A DNA stretch of 31,273 nucleotides from assembly GCA_947461015.1 (NCBI GenBank), contig CANHIR010000001.1, positions 1 to 31,273 on the forward strand, in the 5' to 3' direction. Below the pieces are notes generated by a model. That model saw only the letters and a program-made list of their open reading frames with translations, ran no database searches and was not told where the DNA came from. How positions within the stretch are numbered: the stretch's first letter is position 1; each line of letters starts with the position of its first letter. Source of the stretch: Bacteroidota bacterium. Lineage in GTDB: Bacteria > Bacteroidota > Bacteroidia > Chitinophagales > Chitinophagaceae. A program made the translations under genes and the position numbers. This document shows positions 15,784-24,046 of this stretch, in pieces.

Positions 15784-16167
15784 TTAATCTTCGTTATAGA
15801 ACCTTCTGTACAATTGACCAGTAATAAAGACTGCATTATTGTCTTTATTTTTAGTACTCCATGCCTTAAATTTTGGATGTTCATGAATTACTTTATAAAC
15901 TTCCTCGGAGGTCCAATGTCCAATAGTACAGTTTTTATAAGTAGATGTAGTATCAGAAGGACTAATTTTCATGTAGCTATAATAGTTATTTGGGTAGCCA
16001 ATTTCGGTCATAATTGCATTTATTTCCTTTAAACTCGCAATGTAAGTTTTTTCCATGGCAGCATTTTTTACGTCGTAAAAATGAACGGTCGTTAATGATT
16101 TTTGTGCCGAAACGGATAAGCTAAATGCCAAAACGGCAAACATAGATAAAATTGATTTTCTTTTCAT
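15784..16167 (-). CDS. Small exported protein of unknown function (possible alpha-beta barrel)
   Basis: 127 residues with a signal peptide (about 1-22, ends SVSAQ). The mature part starts LTTVHFYDVKNAAMEKTYIASLKEI..., with an N-terminal strand, a long helix and a later VYKVIHEHPKF segment. This is the rhythm of small dimeric alpha-beta barrel proteins, but I cannot place it in a named family. It is expressed from a promoter with palindrome D (16243-16267) and a TATTTTGC box, like three other small exported-protein genes nearby. Convergent with the NTF2-like lipoprotein across a shared terminator. Confidence 0.7.
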   Translation of the reverse strand: MKRKSILSMFAVLAFSLSVSAQKSLTTVHFYDVKNAAMEKTYIASLKEINAIMTEIGYPNNYYSYMKISPSDTTSTYKNCTIGHWTSEEVYKVIHEHPKFKAWSTKNKDNNAVFITGQLYRRFYNED

Positions 16168-16242
16168 AGCGGTATTTTTGATTTGGTAATGAGCAAAATA
16201 AATGAAAGAAGCTCATATTTTGCCTAATTGAGATAATATTTA

Positions 16243-16267
16243 TGTTCCTAATGTTGATATTGGAACA
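16243..16267 (-). promoter_or_regulatory. Inverted-repeat operator D (TGTTCC-N13-GGAACA)
   Basis: Arms TGTTCC (16243-16248) and GGAACA (16262-16267), 13-base spacer. Read toward the 127-residue exported-protein gene, a -7-like box TATTTTGC begins after 42 bases (16200 downward), then the ATG at 16167. The distal edge is 5 bases from the stop of the polysaccharide deacetylase gene, on the same strand. Confidence 0.75.
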
Positions 16268-16272
16268 ATTTG

Positions 16273-17205
16273 TTAAATTAAAATTGTCAACTGCGCTCCT
16301 CCGGCTATTTTATAAGCCTTCCCGTCTATTTTTAAATACACATCCATTGAACTTGCATTTTTGACAATTTTTTTATCTACGGAAAATTGTAAGTTTTTGT
16401 AAGCCTTAATGTAGTCAACTAAATCAATTTGTGTAGTGTAAAGTATTTCCTTATTATTTGAAACCTGCTTAAAAAATTGTTCAATTGCATTCCATCTATT
16501 TCCTTCGCCTTCATTTTCCCAACTATGTCCCCAAACATCTAACAAGGCTAAAGTGTCTGACTTAATAAAGTTGGATACTAAATCATTGAATATTTTAAGC
16601 TCCTGTTTATCATTTTCAGGATTGTTGGGTTTAAAATAAGCTTTCCCAAATTGATGAATGCTTGCATCCCAAATTAAAAAGTTTTTTGGAATCGAAAAAT
16701 TGTATGAATCATTTACCGTTCTTGCATATTCAATACCTAAGCCACTTATAGCATCTACTACTGAATTATCATAGCTTCCAAAAGGATAAGCCATGCCCCT
16801 TATGGTATTTCCAGTGAGTCTTTCTAATTCTTTTCTGTCTTCCACAACTTCATAGACGATATCTATTTTAGACATACCCGTAAGTCCCGGATGATTTGCG
16901 GTATGAACCGATACTTCATGGCCTTTGAACAAAGTTTTAATTTCGTTTTTTGTTAGGTATCCCTTGGTATCCAATTTATTTGAATTCAAATGAAAAGTGC
17001 CTTTAAGTCCATACTCATTCATTAATTTCACCATCTTACGATCGGCTTCGGGCCCATCGTCGTAGCTTAAAATTAAAGCCTTCGATTTTCCTTCTGGAAA
17101 AAGCATTTCAATCCTAATACTACTGGTAGGTTTTGTATTATTGGATTGTGCAAATAGGGCGCTTGTGAATAAAAGAAAGTAAAAAGGCAATAATATTATT
17201 TTCAT
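16273..17205 (-). CDS. Exported polysaccharide deacetylase (NodB/CE4 family)
   Basis: 310 residues from the ATG at 17205, preferred over 17226 because the signal peptide (ends SALFAQ, about 1-20) starts there. CE4 motifs are in order: SYDDGPE (D49, D50), the metal-binding H101-TANH105-PG, and AYPFGSYD (139-146). Later WGHSWEN supplies the expected tryptophan/histidine region. Predicted to deacetylate N-acetylated or O-acetylated glycans in the envelope or outside; the substrate is not evident. The C-terminal approximately 60 residues form a small beta-rich extension. It lies upstream of the palindrome-D gene on the same strand but has no such motif itself. Confidence 0.87.
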   Translation of the reverse strand: MKIILLPFYFLLFTSALFAQSNNTKPTSSIRIEMLFPEGKSKALILSYDDGPEADRKMVKLMNEYGLKGTFHLNSNKLDTKGYLTKNEIKTLFKGHEVSVHTANHPGLTGMSKIDIVYEVVEDRKELERLTGNTIRGMAYPFGSYDNSVVDAISGLGIEYARTVNDSYNFSIPKNFLIWDASIHQFGKAYFKPNNPENDKQELKIFNDLVSNFIKSDTLALLDVWGHSWENEGEGNRWNAIEQFFKQVSNNKEILYTTQIDLVDYIKAYKNLQFSVDKKIVKNASSMDVYLKIDGKAYKIAGGAQLTILI

Positions 17206-17321
17206 AGTATAAATTTCAGCGTCCATGATTTAAGAATCCTAAATATAATACTTGTTTATATCATTAAATGAATATTATATAAATTGTATCTTGTATAAAC
17301 AATAAGCAACATCATTCAACC

Positions 17322-18239
17322 ATGAAAAAATTACTAAACTTTTTCTTTTTAATAATAGCAAATCATTTGGTGGCACAAATGCCTATTCCTGTAGCAGGAA
17401 AAATTGATAGAATTGAAAATTTTAAATCAAAATTGGTAGCCGCTAGAACTATTGATATTTGGTTGCCCGAAGGTTATACAAAAAATAAAAAATATGCCGT
17501 CTTGTATATGCAAGATGGGCAAGGCTTGTATGATACAAATACCACTTGGAATCATCAAAGTTGGGAGGTAGACGATGTGCTTACTTCATTAGTTAATAAT
17601 AATACAATAAAGGAGGCGATTGTTGTGGGCATTTGGAATGGCCAAACCTCAAGACACGTGGAATATTTTCCTCAAAAACCTTATGATGGCTTAACGCCCA
17701 TTGAAAAAGATACGGTCACTGCACAATTACAAAGGGCTTCAAGAACCAAAGAATTTTTTCAGCCAATATCAGATAAATACTTACAATTTTTAGTAACTGA
17801 GTTAAAACCATTTATTGATTCAGCATATTCAACACACCCAAACAAAGCCAATACTTTTATTGCGGGAAGTAGTATGGGAGGTTTGATCTCTATGTATGCA
17901 ATTTGCGAATACCCCAATGTTTTTGGAGGTGCCATTTGTATGAGTACGCATTGGCCAGGAACATTTACAACTGATAACAACCCAATGCCCAATGCATTTG
18001 CAAAATATATGCGTGAACGTTTACCCAATCCAAAAAACCATAAAATGTATTTTGATTATGGGGATCAAACATTAGATGCCATGTATCCACCCCTTCAAAA
18101 AAATATTGACATGGTTATAAAGGCCAAAGGCTTTACCAATAAAAATTGGATGACTAAATTCTCCCCTGGTGACAATCACAGTGAAGTTTCCTGGAATAAG
18201 CGATTGCCAATCGCAATTCAATTCTTATTTGGAAAGTAG
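17322..18239 (+). CDS. Exported alpha/beta-hydrolase esterase (esterase D / Fes-like, PF00756)
   Basis: 305 residues with a signal peptide (about 1-19, ends HLVAQ). Nucleophile S184 is in FIAGSSMGGLISMYA; an acidic residue follows in FDYGDQTLD (D248 or D252) and the histidine is H286 in GDNHSEVSW. The N-terminal ARTIDIWLPEGY and VLYMQDGQGLYD are standard for this family, which includes enterobactin esterases, feruloyl esterases and acetyl xylan esterases. It is divergent from the polysaccharide deacetylase; both are exported hydrolases, so a joint role in glycan or ester breakdown is possible but unproved. Substrate unknown. Confidence 0.85.
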   Translation: MKKLLNFFFLIIANHLVAQMPIPVAGKIDRIENFKSKLVAARTIDIWLPEGYTKNKKYAVLYMQDGQGLYDTNTTWNHQSWEVDDVLTSLVNNNTIKEAIVVGIWNGQTSRHVEYFPQKPYDGLTPIEKDTVTAQLQRASRTKEFFQPISDKYLQFLVTELKPFIDSAYSTHPNKANTFIAGSSMGGLISMYAICEYPNVFGGAICMSTHWPGTFTTDNNPMPNAFAKYMRERLPNPKNHKMYFDYGDQTLDAMYPPLQKNIDMVIKAKGFTNKNWMTKFSPGDNHSEVSWNKRLPIAIQFLFGK

Positions 18240-18281
18240 TTTTATTCAAAAGAAATATAGGATCATATATACATGAGGCTA

Positions 18282-18297
18282 CTTAAATTAATTTAAG
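18282..18297. repeat. 16-base perfect palindrome at the end of the AraC gene
   Basis: CTTAAATTAATTTAAG reads the same on both strands and overlaps the AraC stop codon between two convergent genes. Without a loop and with only A-T core pairs it is a weak terminator candidate at best. Confidence 0.25.
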
Positions 18298-19141
18298 CCA
18301 TTGCCATTTTTCTATATTTACTAGGACGCATATGCTTCTTTTTAATAAATACACGATTAAAATAAGTAAGTGTCTCAAAGCCATTGGCATAAGCTATTTC
18401 GGCTATCTGCTTATCGGTTTCCATTAATTGATTGCAAACATTGGCAATGCGAATATCATTCACATAATCAGAAAATGTTTTACCCGTTGCGCGTTTAAAA
18501 AATTTACAAAACGCTGTTGGAGATAAATGTATTAAAGCCGCTGCTTTATGAATACTTAAAGGCTCTTGGGCATGTTTTTGAATATATTGACAAACCTTAT
18601 TTATTCTTTTTTCATTTTCACTTCCTTTAAGTGGTTGATAATATACAGAGGCTAAGGATTCCTGTTTTAAAGTAGATAATTCATTAAGAATTTGTAAAAG
18701 GCTAGTTATTTTTTCAATTCCATTTTTTGTAGGCAATATTTTTAACTGTTCTTTTACGATTGCAATATTTTTTCCTTTAATACTAATGCCGCAATTTGCA
18801 ACACTCAATAATTTATGAATAGATGATAATTCATCAAGTCCAATAAAGCGCTCAATAAATGCTGTTGAAAATTGAACAACAATGGCTTCGGACTTTCCTT
18901 TCAAATCACTGTCACTTACCCAAGTATGCGGTAAGCCGGGGCCAATAAGCACAAGGTCGCCACTTTCATAAAACGCATGGTGATCACCTATGATTCTTTT
19001 ACCTTTTCCTTTTACAATTAGGGTAAGTTCATACTCGGGGTGATAATGCCAGAAAAAATCAAATTTGGCCTTTTGTATTGTAAAAGCAACAAAGGAGGCT
19101 TGACCTTTAATTTTATCTATATTTTCTAACAATGGTTTCAT
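18293..19141 (-). CDS. AraC-family regulator with cupin sensor domain
   Basis: 282 residues. The N-terminal cupin (about 20-95) has WHYHPEYEL (H32, H34, E38) and a GDLVLIGPGLPHTW turn, a typical sugar-sensing fold. The C-terminal double helix-turn-helix (about 180-280) ends with the classical AraC signature IAEIAYANGFETLTYFNRVFIKKKHMRPSKYR. Divergent from, and 127 bases away from, a PhyH-GH13-GH13 operon, so it probably responds to a glucan-derived sugar and controls that operon; this is inference from context. A minus-strand promoter box TATATTTG (19171-19178) precedes the start. Confidence 0.9.
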   Translation of the reverse strand: MKPLLENIDKIKGQASFVAFTIQKAKFDFFWHYHPEYELTLIVKGKGKRIIGDHHAFYESGDLVLIGPGLPHTWVSDSDLKGKSEAIVVQFSTAFIERFIGLDELSSIHKLLSVANCGISIKGKNIAIVKEQLKILPTKNGIEKITSLLQILNELSTLKQESLASVYYQPLKGSENEKRINKVCQYIQKHAQEPLSIHKAAALIHLSPTAFCKFFKRATGKTFSDYVNDIRIANVCNQLMETDKQIAEIAYANGFETLTYFNRVFIKKKHMRPSKYRKMAMA

Positions 19142-19170
19142 ATACCACTATTTAAGCTGTTTTAATGCTC

Positions 19171-19178
19171 AAATATAA
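19171..19178 (-). promoter_or_regulatory. -7 promoter element (TATATTTG) for the AraC gene
   Basis: Exact TAnnTTTG match on the minus strand, 29 bases before the ATG at 19141. No -33 TTG at about 19 bases; a TTGAC lies closer, which is atypical. Confidence 0.5.
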
Positions 19179-19268
19179 AGTCTTTTGTCAATATAGTGCT
19201 ATAAATAGAATATCTAGTATTATTCAATACAAGCTCAACTCAATAATTTTAACCATAATTTTATTTTT

Positions 19269-20099
19269 ATGGAAAAAATACCAGCCTACGTAATGGATGC
19301 ACTAGCAAAACCCTATGTGCTAACACAAGAACAAATTGACTTTTATCAAAAAAATCGTTTTATCAAATTAAAGCAGGTGTTCGACAAAGAAACCATTGCT
19401 TTTTTTAATGAGGCCATTGGAAAGCGTGTAGACATAATGAATAAAGAAAACACTCCATTGGAGGAGCGAAGTACCTATGGAAAAGCTTTTTTGCAATTGT
19501 TTAATTTATGGAAGGAAGATGATGTGGTAAAGGAGTTTGTTTTAAGCAAACGACTAGCTCAAATTGCAACGGATTTAATGCAAACAAATGGTGCACGTAT
19601 TTATCATGATCAAGCTTTGTTTAAGGAAGGTGGTGGTGGGATCACTCCTTGGCATGCTGACCAATATTATTGGCCATTGGAAACAGATAAAACAGTAACG
19701 GCCTGGATTCCTTTGCAGGCAACACCTTTGGAGCTTGGTCCATTGGAATTTAGTGCGGGAAGTCACCAAATAGTGGAAGGCCGTGATTTAGAAATTGGAG
19801 ACGAAAGTGAAAATGTTATTCAACAAAAATTAAAGGTTACTAATTTTGAACATGTCATTGAAGCCTTTGATTTAGGAGAGGTGAGTTTTCATAGCGGATG
19901 GATATTTCACCGAGCAGGCGCCAATACCACCAATGAGATGAGAAAAGTAATGACGGTGATTTATATGGACAAGGATATGATTTTAAAAAATCCTGAAAAC
20001 AAAAATCAAATAAATGATTGGAATACTTGGTGCCCTGGTGCCACAATTGGCGAAGTTATCAATACAGCTTTGAACCCCATTGTTTATCAAAAAGGATAA
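19269..20099 (+). CDS. PhyH-family Fe(II)/2-oxoglutarate dioxygenase in glucosidase operon
   Basis: 276 residues, cytoplasmic. Iron ligands are H129 and D131 in TPWHADQYYWPL and H214 in SFHSGWIFHRAG; R225 is suited to hold 2-oxoglutarate. The intervening TAWIPLQATPLELGPLEFSAGSH is the standard PhyH core. It is distinct from the PhyH at 12493 (different N-terminus and core residues). The stop is 25 bases before a GH13 glucosidase gene, so it is the first gene of a probable three-gene operon, divergent from an AraC regulator. A dioxygenase heading an alpha-glucan operon is unexpected; it may hydroxylate a small molecule taken up with the sugar, but the substrate is unknown. Confidence 0.85.
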   Translation: MEKIPAYVMDALAKPYVLTQEQIDFYQKNRFIKLKQVFDKETIAFFNEAIGKRVDIMNKENTPLEERSTYGKAFLQLFNLWKEDDVVKEFVLSKRLAQIATDLMQTNGARIYHDQALFKEGGGGITPWHADQYYWPLETDKTVTAWIPLQATPLELGPLEFSAGSHQIVEGRDLEIGDESENVIQQKLKVTNFEHVIEAFDLGEVSFHSGWIFHRAGANTTNEMRKVMTVIYMDKDMILKNPENKNQINDWNTWCPGATIGEVINTALNPIVYQKG

Positions 20100-20124
20100 C
20101 TTGTAAATAATAAACAGTAAGGGC

Positions 20125-21807
20125 ATGCAATTTGAAATTAATAGAAAATGGTGGAAAGAAAAAGTGGTTTACCAATTGTATCCCCGAAGTTTTAAGGATA
20201 CGAATGGGGATGGCATTGGGGATATTAATGGCATCATTCAACAATTGGATTATATAAAAAATTTGGGGGTAGATGTGGTATGGATTAATCCCATTTTTGA
20301 ATCGCCCAATGAAGATATGGGCTATGATATAGCTGATTATAAGGCCATCATGAAGGAGTTTGGAACCATGGCCGATTTCGAATTCATGTTAAAGGGTTTG
20401 CATGACAGAGGTATTAAATTAATTATGGATTTGGTGGTGAATCATACCAGTGATGAACACCCATGGTTTAAGGAAAGTAGAAAATCCAGAGACAATCCAT
20501 ACCGCAATTATTATCATTGGTGGGATGCGGAAAAGGGAACACCTCCCTATAGGTGGAGTATTTTTGATAAGGAAAACAATGCATGGAAATATGATGCTAC
20601 CACCAATAGCTACTACTTTCATATTTTTAGTGAAAAGCAACCCGATTTAAATTGGGAAAATCCCGAGGTTAGGAATGCGATTTATGATATCATGAAATTT
20701 TGGTTGGACAAAGGCATTGATGGTTTTAGGTTGGATGTGATTGCTTGTATTTCAAAAGACATCAATTTTCCTGAAATGCCTAAGGACATGCATGTAAGCA
20801 AATGGTTCCCCTATTATGCGCAGGGTCCTTATTTACATGATTATTTACAGGAAATGAATAGAGAAGTATTTTCCAAATATGACTGTATGAATGTGGGGGA
20901 GATGAGTTTTGTAACTACAGACGATGCATTGCTATTTGTGGACGAAGACCGAAATGAGTTACAAACCTTTTATCATTTTGATCATACTGGTGTTGGCATA
21001 AGCCAAGAAAATTTCATGTATGCCGATGCATCTAATTGGGATTTAGTAGCATGGAAAAAAATATTTTATAATTGGGATAAAGTGTTTGCTGAAAAAGGAT
21101 GGGGCACTATGTATTTGGGCAACCATGATATGAGTCGCATGGTAAGCCGTTATGGGAATGATAGTGAAACATTTAGGGAGGTATCTGCAAAAATGCTGCA
21201 CACTTTTATACTAAGCATGCGCGCCACTCCCTATATATACAATGGGGATGAAATTGGGATGGTGAATACCAATCACACGGATATAGAAGCTTATAAGGAT
21301 GTGTACACCATTAACTATTACAACCAGTTAAAACAAAAAGGGGAAGATCATAAAGGCTTTTTACTATCACACGCTAAAATAAGCAGGGACAATGGCCGAA
21401 CACCCATGCAATGGGATGATACTAACCAATCTGGTTTCAGCAATACTACACCATGGCTAGCAGTGCATAAAAATTATACAAGCTTAAATGTTGCAGCGCA
21501 AGAAAAGGATCCAGGTTCTGTGTTAAATTATTTTAAGCACATGGTACAATTAAGAAAAGAGCATTTAACGCTTGTTTATGGCGCATTTGAATTAGTGGAC
21601 GAAAGTAACGAGCAGCTATTTGCTTACACAAGAACATTAGAAAATGAGCAATTTTTGATTGTTTTAAATTTTTCAGATACACCAGCGCAATTAAATACAA
21701 CTATTCAAATAAACAAAGAAAATATATTAATTAGCAATTACGAACAACCTTGTAAAAATAATAACTACGAGCCTTATGCAGCCGTCATTTATAAAACAAG
21801 AAAATAA
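20125..21807 (+). CDS. GH13 alpha-glucosidase, probably oligo-1,6-glucosidase type
   Basis: 560 residues, no signal peptide, cytoplasmic. GH13 regions: DLVVNHTS (D102-H107), nucleophile D204 in GFRLDVI, acid/base E259 in NVGEM, and D335 in LGNHDMSR. The N-terminal WWKEKVVYQLYPRSFKDTNGDGIGD is characteristic of the oligosaccharide-hydrolysing subfamilies. The residue after the nucleophile is valine (V205), which in this subfamily goes with alpha-1,6 (isomaltose-type) preference, whereas alanine or threonine go with maltases. It is in the middle of an operon, 25 bases after PhyH and 18 before a secreted GH13, suggesting it finishes oligosaccharides made outside. Confidence 0.9.
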   Translation: MQFEINRKWWKEKVVYQLYPRSFKDTNGDGIGDINGIIQQLDYIKNLGVDVVWINPIFESPNEDMGYDIADYKAIMKEFGTMADFEFMLKGLHDRGIKLIMDLVVNHTSDEHPWFKESRKSRDNPYRNYYHWWDAEKGTPPYRWSIFDKENNAWKYDATTNSYYFHIFSEKQPDLNWENPEVRNAIYDIMKFWLDKGIDGFRLDVIACISKDINFPEMPKDMHVSKWFPYYAQGPYLHDYLQEMNREVFSKYDCMNVGEMSFVTTDDALLFVDEDRNELQTFYHFDHTGVGISQENFMYADASNWDLVAWKKIFYNWDKVFAEKGWGTMYLGNHDMSRMVSRYGNDSETFREVSAKMLHTFILSMRATPYIYNGDEIGMVNTNHTDIEAYKDVYTINYYNQLKQKGEDHKGFLLSHAKISRDNGRTPMQWDDTNQSGFSNTTPWLAVHKNYTSLNVAAQEKDPGSVLNYFKHMVQLRKEHLTLVYGAFELVDESNEQLFAYTRTLENEQFLIVLNFSDTPAQLNTTIQINKENILISNYEQPCKNNNYEPYAAVIYKTRK

Positions 21808-21825
21808 AATATTAAAAAAATAATT

Positions 21826-23364
21826 ATGAAATATCTATTTATTACATGTACACTATTTTTAAGTACCACCATTTTTGCTCAAAAAAACAATAACACCATA
21901 AAAGGTGAAGTAATGTACCATGTTTTTCAACGTAGCTTTTATGATAGCGATGGCAATAAACATGGTGACTTAAATGGCTTAAAACAAAAATTACCTTATT
22001 TACAAGACTTAGGGGTTACCTCAATTTTGTTATTGCCTTTATACGAAGCAGATTGTTATCACAACTATTTTGCAAATAATTTCGAAAATATAGATACCAC
22101 TTTTGGTAGCATGGAAGATTATATTGGACTTGTAAAAGAAATTCATAAGCGCGGTATGAAAGTATACATGGATATGGAAACCCAATATGTTACCGAAAAA
22201 CATTTGTGGTGGAAAGACGCAGTAGGTAATTTAAATTCAAAATACAGTGACTATATTTTATTTGAGGACTCGGCGCATAAAACACCTGCTAGTATTATTT
22301 TTGATTTAAGAAAATTAGATAATTATAATGGAACCTCTATAAAAATTACAACTGTTAATTTAAAAAGTAAAAAGGTACTGGATTACAATAAAAAATTATT
22401 CTCTTATTTTGTGGATCCCAATAAGGACGGCAAATTTGATGATGGTGTGGACGGCTTTAGGCAGGACCATGCCATGGATCATTTGGATGGCAAGCCCACA
22501 CTCACTAATTTATTTACAACATTTTGGTCTCCCTTATTTACGCATTTAAAAAAACAAAATCCAGCACTTAAAAATGTTGCAGAGCAAGCGGAGTGGAAAG
22601 ATTATGGCTATGCATATTTTAAAAATGCAGCTGTAGACAGGATGTTTGGGTTTGGTTTACAACAAGCAATCGTATCCTTTGACAAAGAAAATTTAATAAA
22701 AAATGCCGATTCTATTTTAGCGAACTGCCCCAAAGGCAAGGAACAAATTATATTTATTGAAAACCATGATATAGATAGGTATGCATCTATAGAGCCCAAT
22801 AAGGGAAAGCAAAAATTAGCGGCTTCTTTAATGTTATTGATTGGCGGGGTTCCTTCTATTTTTTATGGACAAGAAATTGGCATGATGGGGAAAAATGGCA
22901 ATTGGGGTGGAACCGATGGCAATGATATACCGCGCCGCACTGCCTTTAAATGGACTAAGTCCTATGATGAAAAAGGCATGGCTACCTGGTATAAAAATGT
23001 TGTTGCAGGTTGGAACAACACCAACTTATCTGTGAATGATGAAGTTTCTTTGGAGGTACAATTAAAGGATAATAGTTCATTGTTTAATTATTATAAATCA
23101 ATGATCAAATTAAAACAAAGCCATCCTGCTTTGGCAATAGGCAATTATGCAAATGCTGTAAATAATAATCGTAAAGTGTATAGTTTTCTAAGAAGCTATA
23201 AGAACAATAAAGTACTTGTAGTAGTAAACTTATCAAATGAAGTTCAAACTGCAGGTTTTGTGCAGGATTATAGCAAATCCACTTCAATATTTGGCAACGG
23301 CAGTTTCACAAATAATAGTATACAACTAAATCCATATGAGGTTTCAGTGCTTGAAATAAAATAA
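21826..23364 (+). CDS. Exported GH13 alpha-amylase-family protein with divergent region I
   Basis: 512 residues with a signal peptide (about 1-19, ends TIFAQ), so periplasmic or secreted. The TIM barrel begins EVMYHVFQRSFYDSDGNKHGDLNG, with a calcium-type loop. Nucleophile D214 in VDGFRQDHAMD, acid/base E253 in NVAEQAEW and D315 in ENHDIDR are present. Region I, usually DxVxNH, reads MDMETQYV (116-121), so the conserved Asn-His is replaced by Gln-Tyr. A second EF-hand-like stretch, DPNKDGKFDDG, sits before region II. A C-terminal beta domain follows after about 430. It follows the cytoplasmic glucosidase by 18 bases, same operon. Probably an alpha-glucan hydrolase or transglycosylase of an unusual subfamily. 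Confidence 0.85.
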   Translation: MKYLFITCTLFLSTTIFAQKNNNTIKGEVMYHVFQRSFYDSDGNKHGDLNGLKQKLPYLQDLGVTSILLLPLYEADCYHNYFANNFENIDTTFGSMEDYIGLVKEIHKRGMKVYMDMETQYVTEKHLWWKDAVGNLNSKYSDYILFEDSAHKTPASIIFDLRKLDNYNGTSIKITTVNLKSKKVLDYNKKLFSYFVDPNKDGKFDDGVDGFRQDHAMDHLDGKPTLTNLFTTFWSPLFTHLKKQNPALKNVAEQAEWKDYGYAYFKNAAVDRMFGFGLQQAIVSFDKENLIKNADSILANCPKGKEQIIFIENHDIDRYASIEPNKGKQKLAASLMLLIGGVPSIFYGQEIGMMGKNGNWGGTDGNDIPRRTAFKWTKSYDEKGMATWYKNVVAGWNNTNLSVNDEVSLEVQLKDNSSLFNYYKSMIKLKQSHPALAIGNYANAVNNNRKVYSFLRSYKNNKVLVVVNLSNEVQTAGFVQDYSKSTSIFGNGSFTNNSIQLNPYEVSVLEIK

Positions 23365-23390
23365 TAGCTATTAATTGTAAAGGAACTAGG

Positions 23391-23957
23391 TTAATCGATT
23401 CGCTTTACTTTTTTTGCAGGGACACCCGCAACTAGTGTATTGCTAGGCACATCTTTGGTTACCACGGAGCCTGCTGCAACAATGGCGTTTTCGCCCACGG
23501 TAACACCAGGTAAAATAGTAGCGCCTGCGCCAATCCATGCGTTTCTTTTAATTACAATAGGTTTACACAACAATGATTTTCTGTTATGGGGATTCGTTGG
23601 ATGATTCTCTGTAATTAAATTTACTTTGGGTCCAATGAGTACATCGTCTTCTATGGTAATGCCACCTAAATCTAAAAAGGAACATGCGTGGTTGATAAAA
23701 ACGTTCTTGCCAATGGTGGTATGTTTTCCAAAATTGATATAAAAGGGCGGGAAAATGCCAGTGCTATTGTCAATAGGACTTCCAATAATCTCGCTTACAA
23801 TTTTTCTTACTTCATTTACATCTCCCGTATTGTTTAAAACCGCATTTAATTTTAAGGTATTGGCTACGATAGCCATAAACGCTCCATACTGCGGATGATC
23901 CTGTCTTACTTCTTCACCAGCTTTCATCAGTTCAAAAATGTTTTGTGTATTTGACAT
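23391..23957 (-). CDS. Hexapeptide-repeat sugar O-acetyltransferase (maltose/galactoside acetyltransferase type)
   Basis: 188 residues with left-handed beta-helix hexapeptide repeats from about 75 to 180 (for example INFGKHTTIGKNVFINHACSF and WIGAGATILPGVTVGENAIV) and the closing VAGVPAKKVKRI. The catalytic histidine is H119 in LITENHPTNP, and an N-terminal helical cap precedes the repeats. It would transfer acetyl from acetyl-CoA to a sugar hydroxyl in the cytoplasm. It is convergent with the GH13 operon (26 bases apart), so its link to glucan use is only positional. Length is standard for the Maa/LacA group. Confidence 0.88.
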   Translation of the reverse strand: MSNTQNIFELMKAGEEVRQDHPQYGAFMAIVANTLKLNAVLNNTGDVNEVRKIVSEIIGSPIDNSTGIFPPFYINFGKHTTIGKNVFINHACSFLDLGGITIEDDVLIGPKVNLITENHPTNPHNRKSLLCKPIVIKRNAWIGAGATILPGVTVGENAIVAAGSVVTKDVPSNTLVAGVPAKKVKRID

Positions 23958-24046
23958 AGGGCAAATTTAAATATTATATCATATTAAATACATTTTGCAA
24001 CATTTTTTAAAAGATATTGTTATGTAATAGGACTAAAAATAAGTTA

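Noticed and set aside
11749..16267. GGAACA arms read as -35 elements of an ECF sigma factor (GGAAC type)
   Set aside because: A -10 element should then lie about 16-17 bases away; none is shared by the four sites. The strict palindrome and the 41-42 base distance to a -7-like box fit an operator better.
19208..19225. Imperfect dyad GAATA...TATTC between the AraC and PhyH genes as AraC operator
   Set aside because: Only the outer five bases match, AraC-type sites are usually direct repeats, and the region is too AT-rich to judge from one copy.
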